64,000 nt of DNA from VRUE01 sp040879985 (lineage in GTDB: Bacteria; Actinomycetota; Thermoleophilia; Solirubrobacterales; 70-9): contig JBBDJH010000009.1 of assembly GCA_040879985.1 (NCBI GenBank), positions 1 through 64,000 of the forward strand, written 5' to 3'. Of the stretch, positions 43,190 to 52,682 are shown one piece after another. The notes below the pieces were generated by a model, which did not search any database, was not told the DNA's origin, and saw only the letters and a list, made by a program, of their open reading frames with translations. The stretch's first letter is position 1; each line of letters starts with the position of its first letter. A program made the position numbers and the translations under genes.

Positions 43190-44047
43190 CTATGGATTCC
43201 GCCTTTGCGCAGGCTTAAGGGCGAGCTCGGCGGCGAAGGTGGCGAGCTCGCGCGACAGCCTGCCGCCCTGCCAGGCCAGCGGCGACTCCCCCTCCGCCTC
43301 TCCCGTCAGCCGCGCCAGCGGCAGGCGCTCGGCGTATGCCTCGGCGACGCTGCGCGGGTGCCCGGGGTCGGCCGCGTCGTTGCTGGCGACGACCAGGGCC
43401 GGCACCGGCAGGCCCTCGAGCTGCTCCAGCGAGTCGAAGGGACACGAGCGCGGCACCGCGCGCAGCGCGGCCACGATCGCATCGAGGTGACGATGGCGCA
43501 GCATCCGCTCACGGGTGAAGCGCAGGATCGAGTCGCGCCAGGCCGGGTCGGTCTCCTGGTTGCGGTCGATGTAGTCGACGAAGCCGTCCACGCCATCCCC
43601 GGCCAGCGCGGCGGCGAGTCCGTCCCAGTAGGCGAGCGCCTCGTCGTCGAGCTCTTCGGTGAAGGTCGGCCCGATCAGCACCAGCCCGGCAAGCCGCTCG
43701 GGATGGCGCAGCGCGTACCCGAGCGCCGTGTGGGCGCCCATCGAGTGCCCGCCGAGCACGAATCGCTCCTCCCCCAGCGCCTCGCCGACGACCGCCTCCA
43801 GGTCGTCGATCAGCTCCGGGTATCCATAACTGCGCTCGGCGGGGGCCGGATCGGACTCGCCGTGGCCGCGCGCATCGTAGGTGACGACGGCGTGGCCGGC
43901 GCGCTCGAGCGCGCGCGATCCGTGCACGACCGAGCCGCGCGTCGCGGTCAGCCCGTGGCAGAGCACGATCGGCGTCCCCTCCCCCGCGACCTCGCCGCGG
44001 ATCGCCGGCCGCGCGCCGACGCTGAACTGCTGCGGCGCGGGCGGCAT
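43190..44047 (-). CDS. Alpha/beta-fold hydrolase
   Basis: 285 aa from the ATG at 44047, which overlaps the stop of the upstream peroxiredoxin gene. Oxyanion motif IVLCHGLTATRGS, Asp-containing VTYDARGHGESDPA, nucleophile Ser in VLGGHSMGAHTALGYALRHP and an acid region VVASNDAADPGHP. A clear catalytic His motif is less conserved (GESPLAWQGG replaces the usual GHxxxxE), so activity is uncertain. Substrate unknown. Confidence 0.85.
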   Translation of the reverse strand: MPPAPQQFSVGARPAIRGEVAGEGTPIVLCHGLTATRGSVVHGSRALERAGHAVVTYDARGHGESDPAPAERSYGYPELIDDLEAVVGEALGEERFVLGGHSMGAHTALGYALRHPERLAGLVLIGPTFTEELDDEALAYWDGLAAALAGDGVDGFVDYIDRNQETDPAWRDSILRFTRERMLRHRHLDAIVAALRAVPRSCPFDSLEQLEGLPVPALVVASNDAADPGHPRSVAEAYAERLPLARLTGEAEGESPLAWQGGRLSRELATFAAELALKPAQRRNP

Positions 44048-44547
44048 CAGGCCAGGGCGGCGACAGCGCGCTCGAGATCGCCGACCGTCTGGAACTTCGC
44101 ACCCGTCCGCGATACATGCCGGTAGCGGACGATTCCCTCGGCATCGACGACGAAGATCGCCCGCATCACGTAGCGACCTCCCTGCATTCCCTCCAGACCG
44201 GCCAGCTTCCCCAGCGGCCCCGCCCAGCCGGTGACGCCGTAGCTCTTGCTGACAGTGAGATCCTCGTCGGCGAGCAGCGGCACGTTCAGATCCTGCTCCT
44301 GGGCCCAACGCTCGTGCGATTCGACCGACTGCGGTGAGATCCCGAGCACCTCGGCGTCGAGCCCGTCGAGCCGGTCGCCCTTGTCGCGGTAGGAGCAGAA
44401 CTGCGCCGTGCAGACGCGGGTGTCGTCTCCGGGGTAGAAGGCGAGAACGACGTTCTTGCCGCGGTAGTCGGAGAGCCTGTAGGACTGGCCGCCGGTGCCG
44501 GGCAGCTCGAAGTCAGGCGCCTCGTCCCCTACGTCGAGCTTTGCCAT
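44047..44547 (-). CDS. bcp: Peroxiredoxin, BCP/PrxQ type
   Basis: 166 aa from the ATG at 44547, with TACTCT 6 nt upstream. Thioredoxin-fold thiol peroxidase that reduces hydroperoxides. APDFELPGTGGQSYRLSDYRGKNVVLAFYPGDDTRVCTAQFCSYRD contains peroxidatic Cys46 and resolving Cys51, the PrxQ C-x4-C arrangement; the usual Glu between them is Gln. Divergent from the dehalogenase-like hydrolase gene. Confidence 0.92.
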   Translation of the reverse strand: MAKLDVGDEAPDFELPGTGGQSYRLSDYRGKNVVLAFYPGDDTRVCTAQFCSYRDKGDRLDGLDAEVLGISPQSVESHERWAQEQDLNVPLLADEDLTVSKSYGVTGWAGPLGKLAGLEGMQGGRYVMRAIFVVDAEGIVRYRHVSRTGAKFQTVGDLERAVAALA

Positions 44548-44593
44548 CGGCAGAGAGTAATGCAGCATGCAGCGGCGGCGATAGCTTGTGCGG

Positions 44594-45469
44594 ATGGACG
44601 ACATGCCCCACGTCGACGGCGTCAGCCATCGCTGGGTGCGGGCCCGCGGGCTCGATTTCCACGTCGCCGAAGCCGGCTCGGGCGAGGACGTCGTCCTCTG
44701 CCTGCACGGCTGGCCGCAGCACTGGTACGAGTGGCGCCACCTGCTGCCCGCCCTGGCCGACCGCCACCGGGTCCTCGCCGTCGACCTGCGCGGCTTCGGC
44801 TGGTCCGACGCGCCGCGGCGCGGGTACGAGAAGGAGAACCTCGCCGACGACATCCTCGCCGTGCTCGACGCGCTCGGGATCGAGCGGGTCAAGCTGGTCG
44901 GCCATGACTGGGGCGGCTGGATCGGCTTCCTGCTCTGCCTCAAGGCGCCGCAGCGCTTCGAGCGCTACCTGGCGCTGAACATCCTCCATCCCTGGCCCGG
45001 CAGCCCGCGCGCCGTGTTGCCCTACGCCTGGCGCTTCAACTACCAGGTCGCGATCATGACGCCGCTGCTCGGCTACCAGCTGCACCGCCGCGGCAGCCTG
45101 ATCCCACGCGCCTTCTTCGCCGCCGCGACCCGGCGCGACGTCTGGGACGAGGCGACGCTGCGCAGCTTCACCGAGAAACTGACCGAGCCGGCGCGGGCCC
45201 GTGCCGCCGTGCAGATGTACCGGACCTTCCAGCTCAGGGAGCTCTGGCCGGTGATCCGCGGCCGCTACGCAAGGACCCGCCTCACCGTCCCGACCAAGGT
45301 CGTCTTCGGCACCGACGACCCCGTGCTGCGACCGGAGCTGCTGGCCGGCTACGAGCCCCACGCCGACGCGATGGAGGTCGAGCTGGTCGAACAGTGCGGC
45401 CACTTCATCGCCGACGAGATGCCCGAGCTCGTCGCCGAACGCGCCCGGGAGTTCTTCGCCCCCGCCTAG
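44594..45469 (+). CDS. Alpha/beta-fold hydrolase, epoxide hydrolase / haloalkane dehalogenase-like
   Basis: 291 aa from the ATG at 44594; TAGCTT lies 6 nt upstream, favouring it over the GTG at 44588. LCLHGWPQHWYEWRHLLPALA and VDLRGFGWSDAP lead to the nucleophile Asp in VGHDWGGWIGF, marking an Asp-type hydrolase rather than a Ser esterase. C-terminal acid in FGTDDPVL and His in EQCGHFIADEMPE. Epoxide hydrolase and dehalogenase cannot be separated by eye. Confidence 0.88.
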   Translation: MDDMPHVDGVSHRWVRARGLDFHVAEAGSGEDVVLCLHGWPQHWYEWRHLLPALADRHRVLAVDLRGFGWSDAPRRGYEKENLADDILAVLDALGIERVKLVGHDWGGWIGFLLCLKAPQRFERYLALNILHPWPGSPRAVLPYAWRFNYQVAIMTPLLGYQLHRRGSLIPRAFFAAATRRDVWDEATLRSFTEKLTEPARARAAVQMYRTFQLRELWPVIRGRYARTRLTVPTKVVFGTDDPVLRPELLAGYEPHADAMEVELVEQCGHFIADEMPELVAERAREFFAPA

Positions 45470-45485
45470 CCAGGCGCTCGGGGGC

Positions 45486-46169
45486 TCAGCCTTTGTCGAT
45501 CGTGATCTTCTCGATCAGCACGGTCTGTTTCGGTTTTTCGGCCGGGGTGCCGAGCTCGCCGATCCTTTCGACCGTGTCGAGGCCTTCGTCGACCCTGCCG
45601 ACCAGGGCGTATTCGGGAGGCAGGCCGGCGTCCGCGGTCAGCACGACGAAGAACTGGCTGCCGGAGCGGCCGGGGGGCTCGGCCGAGCTCTTCGCCATCG
45701 CCACGACGCCCTTGGTGTAGGCGAGGTTGGCGGGGGGTTTCTCGTCGACGCTGTAACCGGGGCCGCCGGTGCCGGTGCCCTGCGGGTCGCCGCCCTGGAT
45801 CACGAAGCCGGGCGCGACGCGGTGGAAGCCGAGGCCGTCGTAGAAGCCGCGCTGGGAGAGGACGACGAAGGAATTGACCGTCTTCGGCGCCCGCTGGGAG
45901 TCGAGAACGATCTCGAAGTCGCCGCAGCTGGTCTCGACCAGCGCCGTCACCTCTTCGCCCTTCTTCACGATCTGCTTGGGCGCGGCAGGAAAGCTGACGC
46001 TCTTCGCTTTCGGCTCCTCGACCTGCTCGCAGCCGGCGGCGCTCGCGCCCGTGGTCGAGTCGTCGTCTCCACCGCCCCGCCCGATCAGGATCGCGGCGAC
46101 GATCCCGGCCGCGATCAAGGCGAAAACGGCCAGCGCGATCAACTTGGTTCGGTCCTGGGAGCCCTCCAT
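45486..46169 (-). CDS. Membrane-anchored cyclophilin-type peptidyl-prolyl isomerase
   Basis: 227 aa. N-terminal membrane segment (about 9-28), a Gly/Asp/Ser linker, then a cyclophilin domain with NSFVVLSQRGFYDGLGFHRVAPGFVIQGGDPQGTGTGGPGY, GRSGSQFFVVL and a shortened C terminus. It should assist folding of exported proteins outside the membrane. TAGGAT lies 9 nt before the ATG. Convergent with the upstream hydrolase. Confidence 0.9.
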   Translation of the reverse strand: MEGSQDRTKLIALAVFALIAAGIVAAILIGRGGGDDDSTTGASAAGCEQVEEPKAKSVSFPAAPKQIVKKGEEVTALVETSCGDFEIVLDSQRAPKTVNSFVVLSQRGFYDGLGFHRVAPGFVIQGGDPQGTGTGGPGYSVDEKPPANLAYTKGVVAMAKSSAEPPGRSGSQFFVVLTADAGLPPEYALVGRVDEGLDTVERIGELGTPAEKPKQTVLIEKITIDKG

Positions 46170-46196
46170 CGTCGCGAGATCCTAGATGATCGGAGG

Positions 46197-46670
46197 ATGC
46201 CGTCGCCGCAGCTCACCGCGCTTGCCGCCGCCGTGCTGCACGTTGCGGAGCGGCCCGAGCGAGTCCTGGAGATCGGCTGCGGCAACGGCGACCGCGCCCT
46301 CTTCCTGGCGCGCGAGTACCCCGCCGCCCGCGTGCGCGGCCTCGACCCGTCGCGGCAGGCCATCCGCGAAGCCGTCGCCCGGGTCGGGCTCGACCCCGAG
46401 GGGCGGGTCGCCTTCAAGCACGGCCGCCTACGCTCCCTCCCCTACCCCGACGGCTTCTTCGACCTCGTAGCCCAGGCGGGCGGCGCGCTGCGTCCGGCCG
46501 AGATCGCCCGGGTGCTGCGCCCGGACGGCCACCTGGCCCTGGTCGGCGCCTGGCGCTGGCTCGGCTGGCGGCTCGAAAAACACTGCTTCGTCGCGGTCGA
46601 GGAGGGCGAGATCGAGGGCGAAAGCTTCCACGTCTTCCGCCTCGACGCCGGCGAGCCGCGGCCCGAATAG
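46197..46670 (+). CDS. Small class I SAM methyltransferase
   Basis: 157 aa from the ATG at 46197, preceded directly by CGGAGG. Motif I VLEIGCGNGDRALFLAREYPAARVRGLDPS, motif II LPYPDGFFDLVAQAGGALRPAEIARVLRPDGHLALVGAW. No C-terminal substrate domain, so the target is not predictable. A longer frame upstream overlaps the divergent cyclophilin gene and was rejected. Confidence 0.85.
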   Translation: MPSPQLTALAAAVLHVAERPERVLEIGCGNGDRALFLAREYPAARVRGLDPSRQAIREAVARVGLDPEGRVAFKHGRLRSLPYPDGFFDLVAQAGGALRPAEIARVLRPDGHLALVGAWRWLGWRLEKHCFVAVEEGEIEGESFHVFRLDAGEPRPE

Positions 46671-46683
46671 GCTGCCGCTCGCG

Positions 46684-47580
46684 ATGCAAGTCGAAGCGAT
46701 GCCGCTGGCGCTGCTGGTCAACCCGGCGTCCGCGCACGGCCGCACCCTGAAGCTGCTGCCGCGCCTCGAGCGGGAGCTCGACAGCCGCCGGATCCCCTTC
46801 CGGGTCGAGCGCACGCGCGGGCTCGAGCACGGCGTCGAACGGGCGCTGCGCGCCGCCGAAGCGGACGAGACCCCCGTCGTGGTCAGCGGCGACGGCCTGA
46901 TCGGCGCCGTCGGCGGCGCCCTGGCCGGCTCGGACACGCCGCTGGGAATCGTCCCCGGCGGCCGCGGCAACGACCTCGCCCGCGTGCTCGGCATCCCCTC
47001 CGAGCCGGAGGCGGCGGTGGCGACCCTCGCCGCCGGGGAGACCCGCCGCATCGACGTCGGCGAGGTCAACGGCGAGCGCTTCCTCGGCATCGTCAGCGTC
47101 GGCTTCGACTCCGACGCCAACCGGCTTGCCAACGAGACCAGGTGGTTGCGCGGCAACCTGGTCTACGCCTACGCCGGGGTGCGCACCCTGTTCGGCTGGA
47201 AGCCGGCCCGCTTCACGCTCCGGGTCGGCGAGGAGCGCGAACGGTTCACCGGCTACTCGGTCTCGGTCGCCAACAACAAGGCCTTCGGCGGCGGCATGTT
47301 CGTCGCCCCCGACGCCGATCTCGCCGACGGCGAGTTCGACGTGGTCACGGTCGGCGACGTCGGCAAGCTGCGCTTCCTCAGTAACCTGCCGAAGGTGTTC
47401 AAGGGCACCCACGTCGACGAGGACGAGGTGCGGGTGTTCCGCGCTTCGCGGCTGGAGCTGAGCGCCAGCCGGCCCTTCCCGGTCTACGCCGACGGCGAGC
47501 ACCTCACTGACCTGCCCGCCAAGCTGCGCGTGCTGCCGCGGGCGCTGAGTGTGATCGTGCCGCCGCGGGCCGGGGAGTGA
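46684..47580 (+). CDS. Diacylglycerol kinase-family lipid kinase
   Basis: 298 aa, DagK/YegS fold. ALLVNPASAHGRT at the start, VVVSGDGLIGAVGGAL in place of the usual GGDGT, PLGIVPGGRGNDLARVLGIP, then a beta-sandwich domain with GFDSDANRLAN and FGGGMFVAPDADLADGEFDVV. It phosphorylates diacylglycerol, a sphingoid base or a related lipid with ATP. Overlaps murT by 4 bases. Confidence 0.92.
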   Translation: MQVEAMPLALLVNPASAHGRTLKLLPRLERELDSRRIPFRVERTRGLEHGVERALRAAEADETPVVVSGDGLIGAVGGALAGSDTPLGIVPGGRGNDLARVLGIPSEPEAAVATLAAGETRRIDVGEVNGERFLGIVSVGFDSDANRLANETRWLRGNLVYAYAGVRTLFGWKPARFTLRVGEERERFTGYSVSVANNKAFGGGMFVAPDADLADGEFDVVTVGDVGKLRFLSNLPKVFKGTHVDEDEVRVFRASRLELSASRPFPVYADGEHLTDLPAKLRVLPRALSVIVPPRAGE

Positions 47581-48968
47581 GCGAGCCCCGCGGCGGAGCG
47601 CTCTTCGGCGCCAAGCGCCTCGCCGCGCGCACGGTCGGCGCCGCCAGCCGGGCGAGCGGCCGCGGCGGCGGCACGACCCTGCCGGGGCGCCTGCTGCTGC
47701 GCCTCGACCGGCGCGCAATCGAACGGCTCGGCGCGGGCCTGGACCGTGGCGTCACCCTGATCAGCGCCACCAACGGCAAGACGACGACCGCCGGGATGCT
47801 GGCCGCGCTGCTCGACGCCGACGGGCGCCGGCCCGTGCACAACAGGGCCGGCTCGAACATGACCTGGGGAATCGCCACGGCGCTGCTCGACCAGCACGGC
47901 CGCGAGGGCCTCTTCGAGGTCGACGAGGCCTGGCTGCCGCGCGTCGCGACCGAGCTGCGTCCCTCACTGGTCGTGCTGGGCAACCTCTTCCGCGACCAGC
48001 TCGACCGCTACGGCGAGACCGAGATGCTCGCCGACCAGTGGGCGGAGACGGTCGCCGCGCGGGCCGGCGAGGCGCGTTTCGTCCTCAACGCCGACGACCC
48101 GCTGGTCGCCGACCTCGGCCGCGACGGCGAGGGGCGGCAACGCGAGGGCGTCGTCTACTTCGGCATCGAGGACGCGAGCCAAGCCCTGCCCGAGCTGCAG
48201 CACGCCTTCGACGCCAAGCACTGCCGCCGCTGCGGCCACCCCTACGCCTACGAGCGCGCCTTCGTCGGCCACCTCGGCCACTACTCCTGCCCCGAGTGTG
48301 GTGCCGGGCGCCCGGCGCCCGAGGTGGCGGCGACGCGGATCGAGCTGCACGGCATGCGCGGCTCCTCGTTCAGCGTCCGGACCCCCGCCGGCGAGCTCGC
48401 GGTCGAGCTGCCCCTGCCCGGCCTCTACAACGTCTACAACGCCCTGGCGGCGATCGCCGCCGCCCTGCAGCTGGGAGTGACGCCGCGGCTGGTCGCGCCG
48501 GCCCTGGGCGAGATGCGCGGCGCCTTCGGCCGGGTCGAGACGATCGCCGTAGGCGAGAAGCGGGCCTCGATCCTGCTGGTCAAGAACCCCGCCGGCGCCA
48601 ACGAGGTGCTGCGCACGCTGCGGCTAGAGGCCGCGGCGGGCGAGGTCGACCTCTGGATCGGGCTCAACGACGGCATCGCCGACGGCCGCGACGTCTCCTG
48701 GATCTGGGACGCCGACTTCGAGCTGCTGGCCGACGCCGTGCGCCGCGTCACCTGCGCGGGGACGCGGGCGCCGGAGATGGCGCTGCGGCTCAAGTACGCG
48801 GGCTGGCCGGAGGGATCGATCACGGTCGAGCCGGGAATCGAGGTCTCCTTCGACCGCGCCCTCGCCGCGGCGCCGCAGCGAATCTTCGCGCTGCCGACCT
48901 ACACGGCGCTGCTCGAGCTGCACAAGCTGCTGGCGGGGCGCGGCCTCACCGAGGAGTTCTGGCGATGA
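47577..48968 (+). CDS. murT: Lipid II isoglutaminyl synthase subunit MurT
   Basis: 463 aa, GTG start. Mur-ligase fold with P-loop LISATNGKTTTAGML (about 61-75), an inserted four-cysteine zinc ribbon (Cys216, Cys219, Cys238, Cys241) and the C-terminal DUF1727 domain. With the glutaminase GatD it amidates the D-Glu of lipid II stem peptide. GatD is encoded two genes downstream; usually the two genes adjoin, but here a methyltransferase gene is placed between. Confidence 0.95.
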   Translation: MSEPRGGALFGAKRLAARTVGAASRASGRGGGTTLPGRLLLRLDRRAIERLGAGLDRGVTLISATNGKTTTAGMLAALLDADGRRPVHNRAGSNMTWGIATALLDQHGREGLFEVDEAWLPRVATELRPSLVVLGNLFRDQLDRYGETEMLADQWAETVAARAGEARFVLNADDPLVADLGRDGEGRQREGVVYFGIEDASQALPELQHAFDAKHCRRCGHPYAYERAFVGHLGHYSCPECGAGRPAPEVAATRIELHGMRGSSFSVRTPAGELAVELPLPGLYNVYNALAAIAAALQLGVTPRLVAPALGEMRGAFGRVETIAVGEKRASILLVKNPAGANEVLRTLRLEAAAGEVDLWIGLNDGIADGRDVSWIWDADFELLADAVRRVTCAGTRAPEMALRLKYAGWPEGSITVEPGIEVSFDRALAAAPQRIFALPTYTALLELHKLLAGRGLTEEFWR

Positions 48969-49705
48969 CGATCAGGGGGGACGTCTCCAGCCTTTCCCCC
49001 GGCACGGATGTCATCTGGCATGACGCCGAGTGCGGGAACTATGAGGCAGATCTGCCGCTTTGGGAGGAGCTGGCGAAGGGCGATGTCCTGGACCTCGGGT
49101 GTGGGACCGGACGCGTTGCGCTGCACCTTGCGCGACGGGAATGCAGGGTCACGGGACTTGACGCTGAGCTTGCGTTTGTGGATGCGCTCAGCGAGCGGGC
49201 CGGGGAGCTTCCCGTGACCGGCGTTACCGGTGATGCAAGGGACTTCGATCTCGATGCCGAGTTCGACCTGGTCCTCGCGCCGATGCAGCTGGTCCAGTTG
49301 TTCGCCGATGCCGCCGAGCGCGCGGCTTGCCTGCGTTGTGTCGCCGCCCACCTCAGGCCGGGGGGACTGGCGGCGTTCGCGATCGTCGAGGAGGTGCCCG
49401 ACCCCGTCGAGGCTCCCCCTCCCCTGCCGGACACGCGCGAGGTCGGCGGCTGGGTCTTCTCGAGCCTGCCGATCGAGGCGCACGTTGACGCCGACGGTCT
49501 GCGCGTGCGGCGCCTGCGGCAGACGGTCGCGCCGGACGGCGAGCTGAGCGAGCAGCTCGACGAGATCCTGCTGGCGGCGCTCGACGCGTCGACCCTGGAG
49601 CGCGAGGCGAAGGCCGCCGGGCTCGAGCCGGCCGGCCGTCGCGCCATCCCCCCCACTTCCGACCACGTCGGCTCGACCGTCGTCCTGCTGGAAAGGCCCG
49701 CCTGA
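48965..49705 (+). CDS. SAM-dependent methyltransferase between murT and gatD
   Basis: 246 aa from the ATG at 48965, overlapping the murT stop by 4 bases and the gatD start by 1. Motif I DVLDLGCGTGRVALHLARRECRVTGLDAE (about 40-68), then DFDLDAEFDLVLAPMQLVQLF and HLRPGGLAAFAIVEEV. Codon choice in its first ~390 nt is less G/C-biased than in murT or gatD, hinting at a separate origin. The target is unknown; a peptidoglycan precursor or lipid is possible from context only. Confidence 0.88.
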   Translation: MTIRGDVSSLSPGTDVIWHDAECGNYEADLPLWEELAKGDVLDLGCGTGRVALHLARRECRVTGLDAELAFVDALSERAGELPVTGVTGDARDFDLDAEFDLVLAPMQLVQLFADAAERAACLRCVAAHLRPGGLAAFAIVEEVPDPVEAPPPLPDTREVGGWVFSSLPIEAHVDADGLRVRRLRQTVAPDGELSEQLDEILLAALDASTLEREAKAAGLEPAGRRAIPPTSDHVGSTVVLLERPA

Positions 49706-50442
49706 TGGAGCTCCGCGTCCTCGCCCTCTATCCCGAGCAGATGAACATCTACGCCGACCGCGGCAACATCGTCTTCCTGCGGCGGCGCTGCGAGTGGCGC
49801 GGGATCGGATTCTCCTATGCGGCCGCCGGGCCGGGCGAGGCGATCGACCCGGCGCTGCACGACCTGATCTACCTCGGCGGCGGCCAGGACCGCGACCAGC
49901 GCGCGGTCGCCGCCGACATGGTCGCCGGCAAGCGCGAGGCGCTCGCCGCTGCGGTCGGCGACGGCGCTGTGCTGCTCGCCGTCTGCGGCGGCTACCAGCT
50001 GCTCGGCCATAGCTACCAGCTCGGCGAGGAGCGCCTGCCGGGCCTCGGCCTGGCCGACCTGGAGACGGTGCGCGAGCCGGGCGAGCGGCTGATCGGCAAC
50101 GTCGCGATCGAGGCCGACCTCGGCGGCGGCCCTGAGACGATCGCCGGCTTCGAGAACCACGGCGGGCGCACCCACCTCGGCGCGGGCGCGACGCCGCTCG
50201 GCCGGGTGCTGAAGGGTTTCGGCAACAACGGCAAGGATGGCCTCGAGGGCGTCCGCCGCGACAACCTGATCGGCACCTACCTGCACGGCCCGCTGCTGCC
50301 CAAGAACGCCTGGCTCGCCGACCGCCTGATCGCCCTCGCCCTGGAGCACCGCTACGGCGCCGCGCCGGACCTGGAGCCCCTCGACGACCGCCTCGAGCGG
50401 GCGGCTCAGGAGTGCGCCCGCGACGTCGCCCTGCGCGGCTGA
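49705..50442 (+). CDS. gatD: Lipid II isoglutaminyl synthase glutaminase subunit GatD
   Basis: 245 aa class I glutamine amidotransferase. Nucleophile Cys94 in LLAVCGGYQLLG, the same number as in S. aureus GatD, and His194 in GTYLHGPLLPKN. The ILYPDQMNIYGDRGN-type start is seen as ALYPEQMNIYADRGN. It releases ammonia for MurT. Confidence 0.95.
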   Translation: MELRVLALYPEQMNIYADRGNIVFLRRRCEWRGIGFSYAAAGPGEAIDPALHDLIYLGGGQDRDQRAVAADMVAGKREALAAAVGDGAVLLAVCGGYQLLGHSYQLGEERLPGLGLADLETVREPGERLIGNVAIEADLGGGPETIAGFENHGGRTHLGAGATPLGRVLKGFGNNGKDGLEGVRRDNLIGTYLHGPLLPKNAWLADRLIALALEHRYGAAPDLEPLDDRLERAAQECARDVALRG

Positions 50443-50510
50443 GTGCTCCGAGCCCAGTTCGGGTACCCGGAGACGATGGGATCCGATCAAGGCCTGAAGG
50501 TGGTCGAGGT

Positions 50511-52682
50511 TTGAACCGCTATGCGACCCAAACCTCGACCACCCTCGCGGGATTGCTCGCGATGGCGGCGCTGCTCGCATTTCCGGCCGCGGCGCATGCC
50601 GCTCCAACCTGCGAGGAAGGCCCGCAGATCGAAGGCAGCGTTTACGTCGGCACGCCCTGCGACGACACGATCCGCATGCCGCGCGCGGTCACCGTCGCCC
50701 GCGGCGAAGGCGGCGACGACACGATCTACGGCCAGCGCGGCAACGAGCGCCTGTTCGGCGGCGAGGGCAACGACCGCCTCTACGGCGGCATCGGCGACGA
50801 CCAGCTGCGCGGAGGGCCGGGTGACGATCTGCTCTCGGGAGGCTTCGGGGCGGACTCGGTCCTCGACGGCGAAGCAGGCGACGACCTCGTTCGCGGCGAC
50901 GCCACGATCGACAACATCCAGAACAGCGGCGTCGGCACCGACACGCTCAGCTACGCCACGGGGGTGACGCCGGGGTTCCCGAATCAGGGCTCCCTATTCG
51001 ACTATGCGGGCTTCCCGAGCACGGAAGACGGCCGTGGCGTCTACATCGACCTTGAAGACCCGAGTGCCGAAGACGGCAACGGCTTCGCCAACAACGGCAG
51101 GGCACCGGCCGGAGGAGGTGTTGACCTCGACCTCGACGGTACGAGCTTTGAGCGTGTCATCGGCACGCCATTTCCCGACTTCATCGTGGGTAGCAACAGC
51201 GACGAGGTGATCTACGGGGGCGGCGGGGCGGATGTCATCCTCGGCGAAAGCGGCGCCGACGAGCTGCACGGCGGCGCCGAGGGCGACAGCTGTGAGGCGG
51301 AATCGGGCTCGACGATCGATTGCGAGCGCAGCGACAACGTGGTCGAACCGCGAGATGTCGGCGCGATCGCCGTGGGCAGGATGGAGCCCGGCACCGAGGA
51401 AGACGCCGCTCTCTATCTGACCGGCAGCAACGGCGATGACGTCATCACGGCGACGTACTCGTCGGAAGCCGTCACCTTCACGGCCGGCCTCGGCTCCGAG
51501 GGCGGCTTCGACAGCGTCGCGGCGGCTGAAGGCGATTGCCAACCACCTGCCGCCGGCAGCGTCGTCTGCGGTGTCAAAGGCGCCCCCGACTCGATCGTCC
51601 TCGCAGGCCTCGAAGGGGACGATGCGTTGCACGCCGCCAACTTCCCGGCGAGGACGTCGGTGGTAATGCTCGGCAATGATGGCGAAGACCAGCTGACCAG
51701 CGGCGCGACCGAAGACGCCCTCGTCGACGGCGACGGACCCGACACGGTCTATGCGGACGCCGGCGACGATGCCGTGCCAAACAACGGCGGCACCGACACC
51801 CTGCATGCCGGCACGGGCGAGGACCTGTTCATCTCGGACGCGGTCTGTAACGGTGACCTGCTCGACGGCGGCCCGGACCGCGACAACGCCAACTGGGCCC
51901 AGTTCAACCAGGGGGAGGGAGTGACGATTGACATGCGAACGGGGGCGGCCGGTCTGGTCGGGCCTGGCGGCGAAGCGCAGTGCCCCAGCCCGGAGCTGCT
52001 GACCAAGCTGCAGGCGCTCGAGGACATCGAGGGCACGAGCCACGCCGACGTCATGGTCGGCGACGAGGCGAACAACCAACTGCTCGGTCGACCCGGAGAC
52101 GACGCCTACTTCGCCCTCGGCGGCGACGACTCGATCCTCGCCAACTCGGGCATCCCCTTCGCCGACCCCGATCCGACGATCGACTGCGGCGAGGGCTGGG
52201 ACCTGGCGCAGATCGACTTCCCCGCGAACGGGCCCGACGAGGCGCCGGAGGGTTGTGAGGAAATCGAGGAGCGGGCGCCGAACAGCTTCCGGCCACCGAG
52301 CACGCCGCCCGACCCCGACCCCGAGCCTCCCGCGCCGCCGACCTCGCCGCCGCTAACCTCGCCTCCGCCGCCGGCGCAGCTGCCTCCGCGGCCGCAACTC
52401 GATCGCACGGCGCCGCGCACCGGCATCGCCCACCGGCCGGGCCGGCGCGTCTTCACCGCACGTCGGGTCCGCCGCGTCGTCTTCGTCTTCCGCTCGAACG
52501 AGCGTGCGCGCTTTCGCTGCAAGCTCGACCGCGGCCGCTTCAGGCCCTGCGGCGCACGGCGTGTCTACCGGCTGCGCCCCGGTCGCCACGCGCTGCGCGT
52601 CTTCGCGATCGACCGGGCCGGAAACCGCGACCGCTCACCGGCGCTGTTCAAGTTCGCCGTGCGCCGGATCAGCGACCGCTAG
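50511..52682 (+). CDS. Secreted protein with RTX-like calcium-binding repeats
   Basis: 723 aa from a TTG at 50511, which places a clear signal peptide (LAGLLAMAALLAFPAAAHA, about 11-30) at the N terminus; a longer frame to 50412 overlaps gatD. GGxGxDxxx nonapeptide repeats run about residues 65-135 (GEGGDDTIYGQRGNERLFGG and following) and recur near 225-265. A Pro-rich linker (about 590-620) leads to a basic C-terminal domain (about 625-723) with FRSNERARFRCKLDRGRFRPC, similar to Ig-like domains in secreted actinobacterial proteins. Role unknown; surface or extracellular matrix is likely. Confidence 0.8.
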   Translation: MNRYATQTSTTLAGLLAMAALLAFPAAAHAAPTCEEGPQIEGSVYVGTPCDDTIRMPRAVTVARGEGGDDTIYGQRGNERLFGGEGNDRLYGGIGDDQLRGGPGDDLLSGGFGADSVLDGEAGDDLVRGDATIDNIQNSGVGTDTLSYATGVTPGFPNQGSLFDYAGFPSTEDGRGVYIDLEDPSAEDGNGFANNGRAPAGGGVDLDLDGTSFERVIGTPFPDFIVGSNSDEVIYGGGGADVILGESGADELHGGAEGDSCEAESGSTIDCERSDNVVEPRDVGAIAVGRMEPGTEEDAALYLTGSNGDDVITATYSSEAVTFTAGLGSEGGFDSVAAAEGDCQPPAAGSVVCGVKGAPDSIVLAGLEGDDALHAANFPARTSVVMLGNDGEDQLTSGATEDALVDGDGPDTVYADAGDDAVPNNGGTDTLHAGTGEDLFISDAVCNGDLLDGGPDRDNANWAQFNQGEGVTIDMRTGAAGLVGPGGEAQCPSPELLTKLQALEDIEGTSHADVMVGDEANNQLLGRPGDDAYFALGGDDSILANSGIPFADPDPTIDCGEGWDLAQIDFPANGPDEAPEGCEEIEERAPNSFRPPSTPPDPDPEPPAPPTSPPLTSPPPPAQLPPRPQLDRTAPRTGIAHRPGRRVFTARRVRRVVFVFRSNERARFRCKLDRGRFRPCGARRVYRLRPGRHALRVFAIDRAGNRDRSPALFKFAVRRISDR

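Noticed and set aside
50412..50510. Upstream extension of the RTX-like protein
   Set aside because: It would overlap gatD and bury the signal peptide; the TTG at 50511 puts the signal peptide at the N terminus.
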